In this document: positions 7,463 through 13,011 of the stretch, in pieces
Numbering within the stretch: the first letter of the stretch is position 1
How the letters are laid out: each line of letters opens with the position of its first letter
Source: Thermoplasmatota archaeon
Lineage (GTDB): Archaea; Thermoplasmatota; E2; DHVEG-1
DNA length: 14,370 nt
Direction of reading: 5' to 3'
NCBI GenBank assembly: GCA_018334795.1
Contig: JAGXLH010000037.1
Span: forward strand, 1-14,370
Translations under genes and position numbers: made by a program
The notes under the pieces: generated by a model
What the model saw: only the letters and a program-made list of their open reading frames with translations
The model's database searches: none
Told to the model about the DNA's origin: nothing

Positions 7463-8989
7463 TTAGGTTAATGGAACATCTTTTCGTAAATCATCCTTCA
7501 TTTTTCGGCCAGTTTGTTTTTCCCATTCCTTAATTGGAACAGAATGTTTCTCTCGAATTGCATCGCCAACACCTATGCCATTATAGGCACAAAACGGCAC
7601 AATACCCTCCAAAGTTGTGTAATGAATTACACAACGTTTAAGGCGGTCGATATTTAGATTGAATGGATCCTGAAACCACATCGATCCCAAAAACAAACTC
7701 TTATAATGAAAACCACGCAACGAATCGTAACTTCCACCAATCGTTGCATCTTTTAACAACTGCTTTAAATCAAAGCCCTGTGGCGCCTTGTCATAATCAA
7801 CAAAATCATCCACCTTACGTAAAAATGCAGCAGCAACACGTGCTTTTTTAAGAGGACCAGAAATCCCACTTTCCTTATCAATAAAAGACAATAATCCTTC
7901 AACATCAATAAACCGAGTTATGGGGAGGGGTTTTCCATCATCATCCAAAAACAAATACGTCGCACCACCACAACCAGGATGTGCCGTAAACTCAACTTGC
8001 GTTTTACCTTTCAACATTTCAATTAACTTTGAAACAGGGAATACAAAAGGCACTGGATAAAAATCATCTTGAGAGAGATATCCATCAAACTCCTCATCCA
8101 GTGCTTTCATCATATCAACATAATCAACACGTTGCATCTCACGCTTTTCATCCTTTAATTTCTTGATACGTCCACAAAATGAAATGGGTTGAAAATTGAC
8201 ACCACGAATAATATCCATATTATCTAATGCAAATCGAACGATTTTACCAGTTTCAGAAAGATTCTGACCTCCAATCAACACTGGAACAAGAACTATTTTT
8301 AAATTCGCTTTCCGCAAATTTTCAATTGCTTGTTTATTTTTTTCAATCCATGGATTAGTTTCCTTTGTAACTCCATCAAAACTCATGTAAATAGTATTTA
8401 CTTTCGCATCTTTTAACTGCTGACAATACTCCGCACTATCCGCAAGTTTCAATCCATTGGTATTAACCTGAACATGAGAAAAACCTACCTCTTTGGCCAT
8501 TTTTACAATATCAAGCAGATCTTCTCTAACTGTTGGTTCCCCACCCGTAATTTGAATCGCTTTAGATCCCATTGGATGTTCGTTTCTTGCTTGCAACATA
8601 AGATCCTTTAACTGATCCATGGTTGGCTCGTACACCGATCCGGAGGCTCCAGCATTCATAAAACAATAACTACAACGAAGATTACATCGGTTAGTAACAA
8701 GTAAATTGGTTAAAACACTTTGAGATTTATGAATATCATATAATGGTGGAAAATCAAGAACTTGCGTTTTTACATCCGGAGAATCAATACCCGTAACCTT
8801 GAATTTAATCCATTTTTTATAAATCGATGCATCATTAAAATATATATCCTTAAACGATCCATGTTTGTCACAGGTTTTCTGAATCCATACCTTGCCATCT
8901 TCCTCAATGATATCAGCATCAATTTTATTGATTTTTCCTTCCTGATAGCATCCTGGACAAATTGACTCTGTTTTTTCTAATATAGTCAT
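7463..8989 (-). CDS. Radical SAM protein of the tetraether lipid synthase (Tes/MJ0619) family, variant
   Basis: A 508-aa protein. An N-terminal CPxC (Cys11, Cys14) and CDKHG (Cys40) form a rubredoxin-like metal site. Residues 102-109 (CNLRCSYC) are the radical SAM CX3CX2C, followed by ITGGEPTVRED for SAM binding. Family landmarks follow: RGVNFQPISFCGRI, DDFYPVPFVFPVSKLIEMLKG, EFTAHPGCGGATYLF, and KRCVIHYTTLEGIVPFCAYN, whose Cys are probable auxiliary-cluster ligands. Tes joins the phytanyl tails of two archaeol-type lipids to form membrane-spanning GDGT. Here the extra CX3CX2C that normally precedes the catalytic one (a GCPxDCGLCPxH-type motif) is missing: the segment reads LDFPPLYDIHKS. The protein may therefore be a paralogue with another reaction. 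It is transcribed alone, 119 bp downstream of an MntR-like regulator gene. Confidence 0.8.
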   Translation of the reverse strand: MTILEKTESICPGCYQEGKINKIDADIIEEDGKVWIQKTCDKHGSFKDIYFNDASIYKKWIKFKVTGIDSPDVKTQVLDFPPLYDIHKSQSVLTNLLVTNRCNLRCSYCFMNAGASGSVYEPTMDQLKDLMLQARNEHPMGSKAIQITGGEPTVREDLLDIVKMAKEVGFSHVQVNTNGLKLADSAEYCQQLKDAKVNTIYMSFDGVTKETNPWIEKNKQAIENLRKANLKIVLVPVLIGGQNLSETGKIVRFALDNMDIIRGVNFQPISFCGRIKKLKDEKREMQRVDYVDMMKALDEEFDGYLSQDDFYPVPFVFPVSKLIEMLKGKTQVEFTAHPGCGGATYLFLDDDGKPLPITRFIDVEGLLSFIDKESGISGPLKKARVAAAFLRKVDDFVDYDKAPQGFDLKQLLKDATIGGSYDSLRGFHYKSLFLGSMWFQDPFNLNIDRLKRCVIHYTTLEGIVPFCAYNGIGVGDAIREKHSVPIKEWEKQTGRKMKDDLRKDVPLT

Positions 8990-9042
8990 ACGTCATCAAT
9001 CCATTAATTTCCCGACACGTTGCCAGATTACATCCATTCATC

Positions 9043-9061
9043 GTAAATAAATATTTACCAT
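9043..9061 (-). promoter_or_regulatory. TATA region with palindrome upstream of the Tes-family gene
   Basis: The minus strand reads TGGTAAATATTTATTTAC. The BRE/TATA core GGTAAATATTTA is the same as at the metal operon. It is embedded in a 16-bp inverted repeat with arms GTAAATA and TATTTAC. Transcription from it would give a leader of roughly 35-40 bases before the ATG at 8989. The palindrome may only reflect the symmetric TATA box. Confidence 0.45.
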
Positions 9062-9108
9062 TAACCTTGTTTTCATTATCATAAACGAAATAAAGTATTT
9101 ACTAATTT

Positions 9109-9588
9109 TTAAGATTTATGCGTTTCATTAGAACTGTTTTTTCCAAATTTTTTACAGGAAAAATGCTTTCCAGTTGCATAATAATGTTTAAAATGATTTA
9201 GCCAACGAGGGCTTTCATCAAAATCTTGAACAAATGAAACAAATTTTGTCAATCGTTTCATAGTTTCCATATTAACTACATGTTCAATCCGACAAGCATC
9301 CTCATTAGCAATTGACTCTGGAACTCCCAAGATACAAAGGAACTCCTTTAAAGTTTCATGTTTTTTCTTGGTATTTACTGCAATATCTAGTCCTTTGTCA
9401 GTTAACGTAACCCCACGATATTTTTCATAGTGAATGAAACTATTTTCCTTTAACTTTTGAAACATCTCTGTAACACTTGATGGAGATACTTTTAGATATT
9501 CAGCAATATCTTTTACCTTTGCAAAACCTTTTTCATCTATAACTAGTGCAACTGCCTCGAGATAATCTTCAGTTCGTTCGGATGGCAT
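9109..9588 (-). CDS. MntR/DtxR-family metal-dependent repressor
   Basis: A 159-aa protein from the ATG at 9588 (MPSERTEDYLEAV). A GTG at 9603 would add five residues, but the ATG start aligns residue-for-residue with Bacillus MntR. The winged helix has VKDIAEYLKVSPSSVTEMFQKL as its HTH and YEKYRGVTLTDKG as its wing. Metal ligands by MntR numbering are Asp8, Glu11, His77, Glu102 and His103, all present; position 99 is Cys in place of Glu, as in iron-responsive DtxR. The tail carries further His/Cys (KHYYATGKHFSCKKFG). No SH3 domain. A palindrome sits between its TATA box and its start, so autoregulation is likely. The targets may include the Tes-family gene or the divergent peptidase (inference from position). 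Confidence 0.87.
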   Translation of the reverse strand: MPSERTEDYLEAVALVIDEKGFAKVKDIAEYLKVSPSSVTEMFQKLKENSFIHYEKYRGVTLTDKGLDIAVNTKKKHETLKEFLCILGVPESIANEDACRIEHVVNMETMKRLTKFVSFVQDFDESPRWLNHFKHYYATGKHFSCKKFGKNSSNETHKS

Positions 9589-9613
9589 GACAACACGCTT
9601 CACTTTTTGGATT

Positions 9614-9630
9614 GCCTAAACAATTTAGGC
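9614..9630. promoter_or_regulatory. Palindromic operator upstream of the MntR-like gene
   Basis: GCCTAAA and TTTAGGC are perfect 7-bp arms around a 3-bp centre. On the minus strand the element lies directly downstream of a TATA box (TTTATAAG, 9629-9640) and upstream of the regulator's start. This placement suits an autorepressor site. The arms resemble TTTAGGC-type half-sites known for MntR/SirR-like regulators. It is also about 100 bp upstream of the divergent peptidase gene. Confidence 0.65.
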
Positions 9631-9731
9631 TTATAAAATTTATTGAGAAACTGAAACGAAATAATACAATAAATCCACTACTAGCAAATATCTTAAATAT
9701 AATTAGTTCAATAATAAAATGGGGACAAGTC

Positions 9732-10832
9732 ATGAAAAAAATCATTATCACACTTTTAATCCTTATCACCTTCATAATAAATATTTCACTCCCTCTACCT
9801 ATAGCACAAGAATCAAATAATCTACCTAGTTCATTTTCCTGGAGGAATATTAATGGAGTCGATTACACCACACCAATGAAAGATCAAAGTCCAGCGCCAA
9901 CCTGTGAAGCTTATGCATTATGTGCAGCACTTGAAACCATCATACAATACGAAACCGGCGAACTCTTCCAACCTGATCTTTCAGAAACTCACTTATATTT
10001 TTATGCAGGTGGAACCTATGAACAAGGAGGGGTCAATGTTCATGATGCTGCAGATTACCTAGTTGAACATGGCGTACCCGATGAAGGCTGCTATCCAGAT
10101 CCACATCGACCATTCGACTACCCATATACTAGCGTTGAAGGATGGGAAAACAGAACCGTAAAAATCACAGAATGGGGCTGGGTTCCTCACGATCAGGAGT
10201 CTATAAAAGAAGCATTAATCACGTATGGACCACTCACCATTTGCATCTATGTTTATGATGATATGTATGATTACAATGGAGGAATATATCAACGCTCAAC
10301 AGATGAAATCGTTGGAGGACATTTAGTAGCGTTAATGGGATATAATGATACTACTCAAAGCTGGCTTGTTAAAAATAGTTGGGGATCTCAATGGGGTGAT
10401 GATGGCTGGTTTCATATGGGTTACGATCCGGAGATGTTCATTGATGGATGCTATGGAGGAGATACAGGAATTATTTATGTCGATGGAGTGTATGGGAACT
10501 ATAAACCAGAGGTACCAAAAATAACTATTCAACAACCAATGATCTTTCATTCGTACATTTTCAACTTTGAATTCCCACAAATCGTAAGAGGAATACCTGG
10601 CATTCAAAAAGCAGCACCACGAATCATCGGTCCAATCGATATCACGGTAACTGCAGAAAACACTGAAAAAATCGAATTCTATGTTGATGATGAACTCAAA
10701 ATAACAGATGAATCTGCCCCTTTTGAATGGAAGGCAACTTTACCGAAAGGTCTTCACACCATAGAACTCATTGCTTATGATGCAGATGGAGATATTTCAA
10801 AGGATATCGTTGATGTTTTTGTTATTCTTTAA
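9732..10832 (+). CDS. Secreted papain-like (C1) cysteine peptidase with Ig-like C-terminal domain
   Basis: A 366-aa protein from the ATG at 9732, which opens a typical signal peptide (MKKIIITLLILITFIINISL). The upstream in-frame extension to 9612 is not credible. The papain tetrad is complete: oxyanion Gln52 (KDQ), Cys58 (PTCEAYALCAALE), His197 (GGHLVAL) and Asn215 (KNSWGSQWG). There is no propeptide of usual length; the mature domain begins at about residue 33 (SSFSWRNINGVDY). Residues about 297-366 form an Ig-like fold (GPIDITVTAENTEKIEFYVDDELK, GLHTIELIAYDADGD) of the kind common on secreted archaeal hydrolases. It probably degrades extracellular protein. A TATA-like box at about 9690-9702 precedes it. 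It is followed by a tandem paralogue. Confidence 0.9.
   Translation: MKKIIITLLILITFIINISLPLPIAQESNNLPSSFSWRNINGVDYTTPMKDQSPAPTCEAYALCAALETIIQYETGELFQPDLSETHLYFYAGGTYEQGGVNVHDAADYLVEHGVPDEGCYPDPHRPFDYPYTSVEGWENRTVKITEWGWVPHDQESIKEALITYGPLTICIYVYDDMYDYNGGIYQRSTDEIVGGHLVALMGYNDTTQSWLVKNSWGSQWGDDGWFHMGYDPEMFIDGCYGGDTGIIYVDGVYGNYKPEVPKITIQQPMIFHSYIFNFEFPQIVRGIPGIQKAAPRIIGPIDITVTAENTEKIEFYVDDELKITDESAPFEWKATLPKGLHTIELIAYDADGDISKDIVDVFVIL
10095..10183 (+). repeat. 89-bp tract identical to 11279-11367
   Basis: Within peptidase 1 (residues about 122-151, PDPHRPFDYPYTSV onwards) the 89 bases are identical, third codon positions included, to the same codons in peptidase 2. The sequence on either side diverges clearly. 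This is a gene-conversion-like tract. Confidence 0.9.
10602..10678 (+). repeat. 77-bp tract, one mismatch to 11783-11859
   Basis: A second near-identical tract shared by the tandem peptidase genes, spanning the junction with the Ig-like domain (QKAAPRIIGPIDITVTAENT). There is a single difference, at 10646 versus 11827, while neighbouring sequence is much more diverged. Confidence 0.88.
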
Positions 10833-10915
10833 AAAAATGATATTTTCTTATTATTTTCCAAATGAAATGTACCCACATATTTTAATATAGAAAATGTGAT
10901 ATATTATTGGTTAGC
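10832..10915 (+). promoter_or_regulatory. Terminator/promoter spacer between the tandem peptidases
   Basis: After the first stop, the plus strand is T-rich (ATTTTCTTATTATTTT), a plausible terminator. It then carries a TATA box (TTTTAATATAG, about 10878-10888) some 30 bp before the ATG at 10916. The second peptidase therefore appears to have its own promoter and a near-leaderless mRNA. Confidence 0.5.
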
Positions 10916-12013
10916 ATGAAAAAAATAGTCATCCTCATCACAACATTTCTTCTCATAATTACTTTTCAACCAAACTTTCTTGCAGATTCAGAATCTATTT
11001 CAGATCTTCCCTCATTTTTCAGTTGGAATAACATCAAAGGAGTGGATTATTCAACACCAGTTAAAAATCAAGCTCCTGCACCAACCTGTGAGGCATATGC
11101 ATTATGTGCCGCATTAGAAACTAAATTACAATACAACCAAAAGGAACGATACACACCAGACCTATCTGAGACACATTTGTATTTTTATGCAGGTGGAACC
11201 TATAGAGCCGGATATGTTAACATCGAAGATGCTGCTGATTATCTCATTGAACATGGCGTACCAGACGAGGGCTGCTACCCAGATCCACATCGACCATTCG
11301 ACTACCCATATACTAGCGTTGAAGGATGGGAAAACAGAACCGTAAAAATCACAGAATGGGGCTGGGTAGATCGAGATGAAGAGTCTATAAAAGAAGCTTT
11401 AATCGAATATGGTCCTTTACCTGCTTGTTTCAATCTCTATAAAGATTTCAATTATTACACTGGCGGAGTGTATAAACACACCTTTGGAACAAGAAGAGGC
11501 GGACATGTAATGACCATTTTTGGCTATGATGATGAGAAGCAATGCTGGATCATAAAAAACAGTGGCGGGTCAGACTGGGGTGAAGATGGATATATTCGAA
11601 TGCATTATGATTCAACTTGGTTTGCCGAATGGTATGGTGAAGGAACGGGTGTGATGTATATTGATGGCGCGTATGGTAACATACAACCCGATGTACCAAA
11701 AGTATATATCACTCATCCAAAAATATTTCATTCATATATTCAAGGCACTGAGTTTTCTCAACTTTTTCGAAATATCCCAAATATTCAAAAAGCAGCACCA
11801 CGAATCATCGGTCCAATCGATATCACTGTAACTGCAGAAAACACTGAAAAAATCGAATTTTATGTCGATGAAGAACTTAAAAAAGTCGATGAACAAGATC
11901 CATTTGAATGGAAAGCATCCTTAACTCGGGGGCTTCACATAATAAAAACTATCGCATATGATACAGATGGAGATATATCCCGAGATTTATTAGATGTATT
12001 TGTTCTATTCTAA
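10916..12013 (+). CDS. Secreted papain-like (C1) cysteine peptidase, tandem paralogue
   Basis: A 365-aa protein from the ATG at 10916, with signal peptide MKKIVILITTFLLIITFQ. The order and residue numbers match the upstream copy: Gln52 (KNQ), Cys58 (PTCEAY), His197 (GGHVMT), Asn215 (KNS). The Ig-like C-terminal domain is the same. One difference in the active-site region is that the near-invariant Trp after NS (NSWG) is Gly217 (NSGGSDWG), which in papains packs over the catalytic Asn-His pair. Activity may be reduced or changed. Extra Cys at 120, 171 and 210 may form disulfides. Two tracts are nearly identical at DNA level to the first gene, so the pair is either evolving in concert or recently recombined. 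Confidence 0.9.
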   Translation: MKKIVILITTFLLIITFQPNFLADSESISDLPSFFSWNNIKGVDYSTPVKNQAPAPTCEAYALCAALETKLQYNQKERYTPDLSETHLYFYAGGTYRAGYVNIEDAADYLIEHGVPDEGCYPDPHRPFDYPYTSVEGWENRTVKITEWGWVDRDEESIKEALIEYGPLPACFNLYKDFNYYTGGVYKHTFGTRRGGHVMTIFGYDDEKQCWIIKNSGGSDWGEDGYIRMHYDSTWFAEWYGEGTGVMYIDGAYGNIQPDVPKVYITHPKIFHSYIQGTEFSQLFRNIPNIQKAAPRIIGPIDITVTAENTEKIEFYVDEELKKVDEQDPFEWKASLTRGLHIIKTIAYDTDGDISRDLLDVFVLF

Positions 12014-12062
12014 TACTATCATCTAAGAAAAAGATAGGAAAAAAATTCAATTTATTCGGTGT
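12014..12062 (-). terminator. T-rich 3' end of the small-gene operon
   Basis: On the minus strand, downstream of the 44-aa gene, there is a run of seven T followed by further T blocks. A weak CTATC/GATAG stem is also present. This is consistent with termination between the convergent small-gene operon and the peptidase gene. Confidence 0.35.
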
Positions 12063-12197
12063 TTATTTCTTCTGACCGGGTTGCTCTTCTACAGATACTA
12101 ACACATTATCATACACAAAAATTTTTCTTGTTGCTGTTTCATCACTAACAAGTGTAAAACCTAATGAGTTCAAACAATCCATAATCTTATTTTTCAT
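12063..12197 (-). CDS. 44-aa protein of unknown function, third gene behind the riboswitch
   Basis: The ORF begins MKNKIMDCLNSLGFTLVSDE and ends VSVEEQPGQKK. GGAGG lies seven bases before the ATG at 12197, a strong archaeal SD that supports real translation; a nearer ATG at 12201 is followed by a stop. It is soluble, with alternating helix and strand character (MDCLNSLGFTLV, KIFVYDNVLVSV) and one Cys. It sits 65 bp after the coiled-coil gene on the same strand, so it probably shares the riboswitch-led transcript, though the spacer is A/T-rich and could hold a promoter. I do not recognise it. Confidence 0.6.
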   Translation of the reverse strand: MKNKIMDCLNSLGFTLVSDETATRKIFVYDNVLVSVEEQPGQKK

Positions 12198-12262
12198 TCA
12201 TATTCCTCCGTTTATTTTTTTAAAATACCGTGTAATCCAAACAGAATAATTCAATTTACTGA

Positions 12263-12493
12263 CTATTTCGCTGTGTTATGTTTCTTTTTAACAAGATTTC
12301 CTTTTAACACTCGTAATCGGGAATCTAAATTTCGAATCTTGGAATGTAACTGTTTCTTCTTCGATTCAAATTTACTCTCGCTAATCTTATGATCTTCACA
12401 TTTATGCTGCAAATCATCGATTTTTTCACGATTTTTTTCAATTGAGTGTTCCAGCCGATCTATCTTTTTTTCTAATCTTTCAAATGCACTCAT
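12263..12493 (-). CDS. Small coiled-coil protein behind the fluoride riboswitch
   Basis: A 76-aa highly charged protein. Residues 3-35 are a heptad-like coiled coil (FERLEKKIDRLEHSIEKNREKI). After a break containing the only Cys (HKCEDHKISESKF), residues about 45-70 form a second basic helix (KKKQLHSKIRNLDSRLRVLKG). The break resembles the GxIsxxEF turn of short SHOCT-type helical hairpins, but the match is loose. There is no signal or membrane segment. GGAGG lies seven bases before the ATG, and the ATG overlaps the stop of the 37-aa ORF, so the two are coupled. Its dependence on the upstream riboswitch is inferred from operon layout. Function unknown. Confidence 0.7.
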   Translation of the reverse strand: MSAFERLEKKIDRLEHSIEKNREKIDDLQHKCEDHKISESKFESKKKQLHSKIRNLDSRLRVLKGNLVKKKHNTAK

Positions 12494-12603
12494 ATTTCTG
12501 CCTCCAAATTAGTAATTAAAAAATTAATTCCAATCAACAATTCAAAAACAATGAGTTTTGAGAGAAAAGAATTCTGCCAACACCTACTTTTCATTTTCTT
12601 CAT
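12490..12603 (-). CDS. 37-aa hydrophobic peptide directly under the riboswitch
   Basis: The short ORF runs from the ATG at 12603 and begins MKKMKSRCWQNSFLSKLIVFE. A perfect SD, GGTGAT, lies five bases before the ATG. The basic N-terminus (K2, K3, K5, R7) followed by a hydrophobic stretch (LIVFELLIGINFLITNL) suggests a small membrane peptide with cytoplasmic N-terminus, although an internal Glu is unusual. The TGA overlaps the ATG of the coiled-coil gene as ATGA. Good SD, ideal spacing and coupling argue that it is translated. It is the first gene downstream of the fluoride aptamer. It could be a membrane effector or a leader peptide; I do not recognise it. Confidence 0.6.
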   Translation of the reverse strand: MKKMKSRCWQNSFLSKLIVFELLIGINFLITNLEAEI

Positions 12604-12608
12604 AAGGA

Positions 12609-12618
12609 ATCACCATTG
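12609..12618 (-). promoter_or_regulatory. Ribosome binding site complementary to the riboswitch P3 loop
   Basis: The minus strand reads CAATGGTGAT, holding the SD GGTGAT of the 37-aa ORF. CAATGGTG is a perfect 8-base complement of CACCATTG at 12642-12649, in the P3 loop and 3' strand of the aptamer. Pairing of the two would hide the SD and break P3. Confidence 0.65.
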
Positions 12619-12627
12619 CTTAATAGA

Positions 12628-12692
12628 CAGGGGCCGTCAGCCAATGGTGTGGCGGTTTAGGCTGGTAATACCTTGGTGGGCTCCATCACCAA
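12628..12692 (-). promoter_or_regulatory. Fluoride riboswitch (crcB motif) candidate
   Basis: The conserved blocks appear in order on the minus strand. GGTGATGGAGCCCACC is the first hairpin, stem TTGGTG/CACCAA with GAUGG in the loop. A small GGT/ACC hairpin follows, then AAACCGCC and CTGACGGCCCCTG. P3 is GCCA/TGGC with loop CACCAT, placed exactly between AACC and UGAYG as in known fluoride aptamers. The pseudoknot between loop GGAGCC and 3' GGCCCC forms five of six pairs, with one A·C mismatch. UGACG replaces the commoner UGAUG. A TATA box about 30 bp upstream would start the RNA just before the aptamer. The riboswitch class binds F- through Mg2+. Archaeal examples exist, usually before crcB/Fluc, which is not the case here. 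Confidence 0.78.
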
Positions 12693-12712
12693 CTACTATA
12701 TAATTACTATTT

Positions 12713-12730
12713 CTATTTAATATAAATCTT
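12713..12730. promoter_or_regulatory. Shared divergent TATA element
   Basis: ATTTAATATAAATC is near-symmetric and can be read as a TATA box on both strands. On the minus strand (GATTTATATTAAAT) it sets the start near 12696, just before the fluoride aptamer. On the plus strand it sets the start near 12747, five bases before the ferredoxin ATG at 12752. Only about 60 bp separate the aptamer from the ferredoxin ORF. Confidence 0.5.
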
Positions 12731-12751
12731 TCGTTTAAAAAAAAGTGTTGA

Positions 12752-12973
12752 ATGGATAAAATAAACGGAGAAAAAGTTAAAAACCCTTTGACATTACTGC
12801 CAATCATGCCAGCTAAAGTTGATGAGGATACTTGTATTGCATGTGGTGTCTGTGTTGATGCCTGTCCTGTCGACGCCATCACATTAGATGATAAGGCAAA
12901 GGTCGATGCAGATACCTGCACCGAATGTGGTGCCTGCGTTGATGAGTGCCCTGTCGATGCAATATCTTTATAA
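12752..12973 (+). CDS. 2[4Fe-4S] ferredoxin
   Basis: A 73-aa reading with two classical cluster motifs, CIACGVCVDACP and CTECGACVDECP, in an internally duplicated fold of about 55 residues. It is a small soluble electron carrier for anaerobic metabolism (partners such as pyruvate or aldehyde oxidoreductases are usual for the family). The start is open: ATG at 12752 fits a leaderless mRNA from the TATA box at about 12720, adding an unusual 18-residue basic N-terminus (MDKINGEKVKNPLTLLPI). ATG at 12806 gives the standard 55-aa length but has no SD. It converges on serS with 17 bp between stops. Confidence 0.93.
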   Translation: MDKINGEKVKNPLTLLPIMPAKVDEDTCIACGVCVDACPVDAITLDDKAKVDADTCTECGACVDECPVDAISL

Positions 12974-13011
12974 AAAAACAAAAAAATCTTTTATTCTTTT
13001 TTCTTTTTTTT
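12972..13011. terminator. Overlapping bidirectional T-rich terminators (ferredoxin/serS)
   Basis: On the minus strand the 3' flank of serS has two runs of seven T (12972-12986). On the plus strand the ferredoxin transcript meets T-runs (12988-13011) that are the antisense of the serS poly-lysine tail codons. Each gene seems to use the other side of one compact region for termination. Confidence 0.5.

Noticed and set aside
9612..9731. 40-residue N-terminal extension of the first peptidase
   Set aside because: It would start at TTG inside the regulator's palindrome and bury the signal peptide. The ATG at 9732 gives a normal leader and parallels the second copy.
12600..12700. Split or intron-containing tRNA or SRP-like RNA on the plus strand
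   Set aside because: No acceptor-stem pairing and no TTCRAAT loop. The minus strand explains the conserved blocks as a fluoride aptamer.
12637..12981. 114-aa minus-strand reading frame with TQAPHSVQ repeats
   Set aside because: It is antisense to the ferredoxin. Its repeats mirror the duplicated iron-sulfur motifs, and it runs into the riboswitch.
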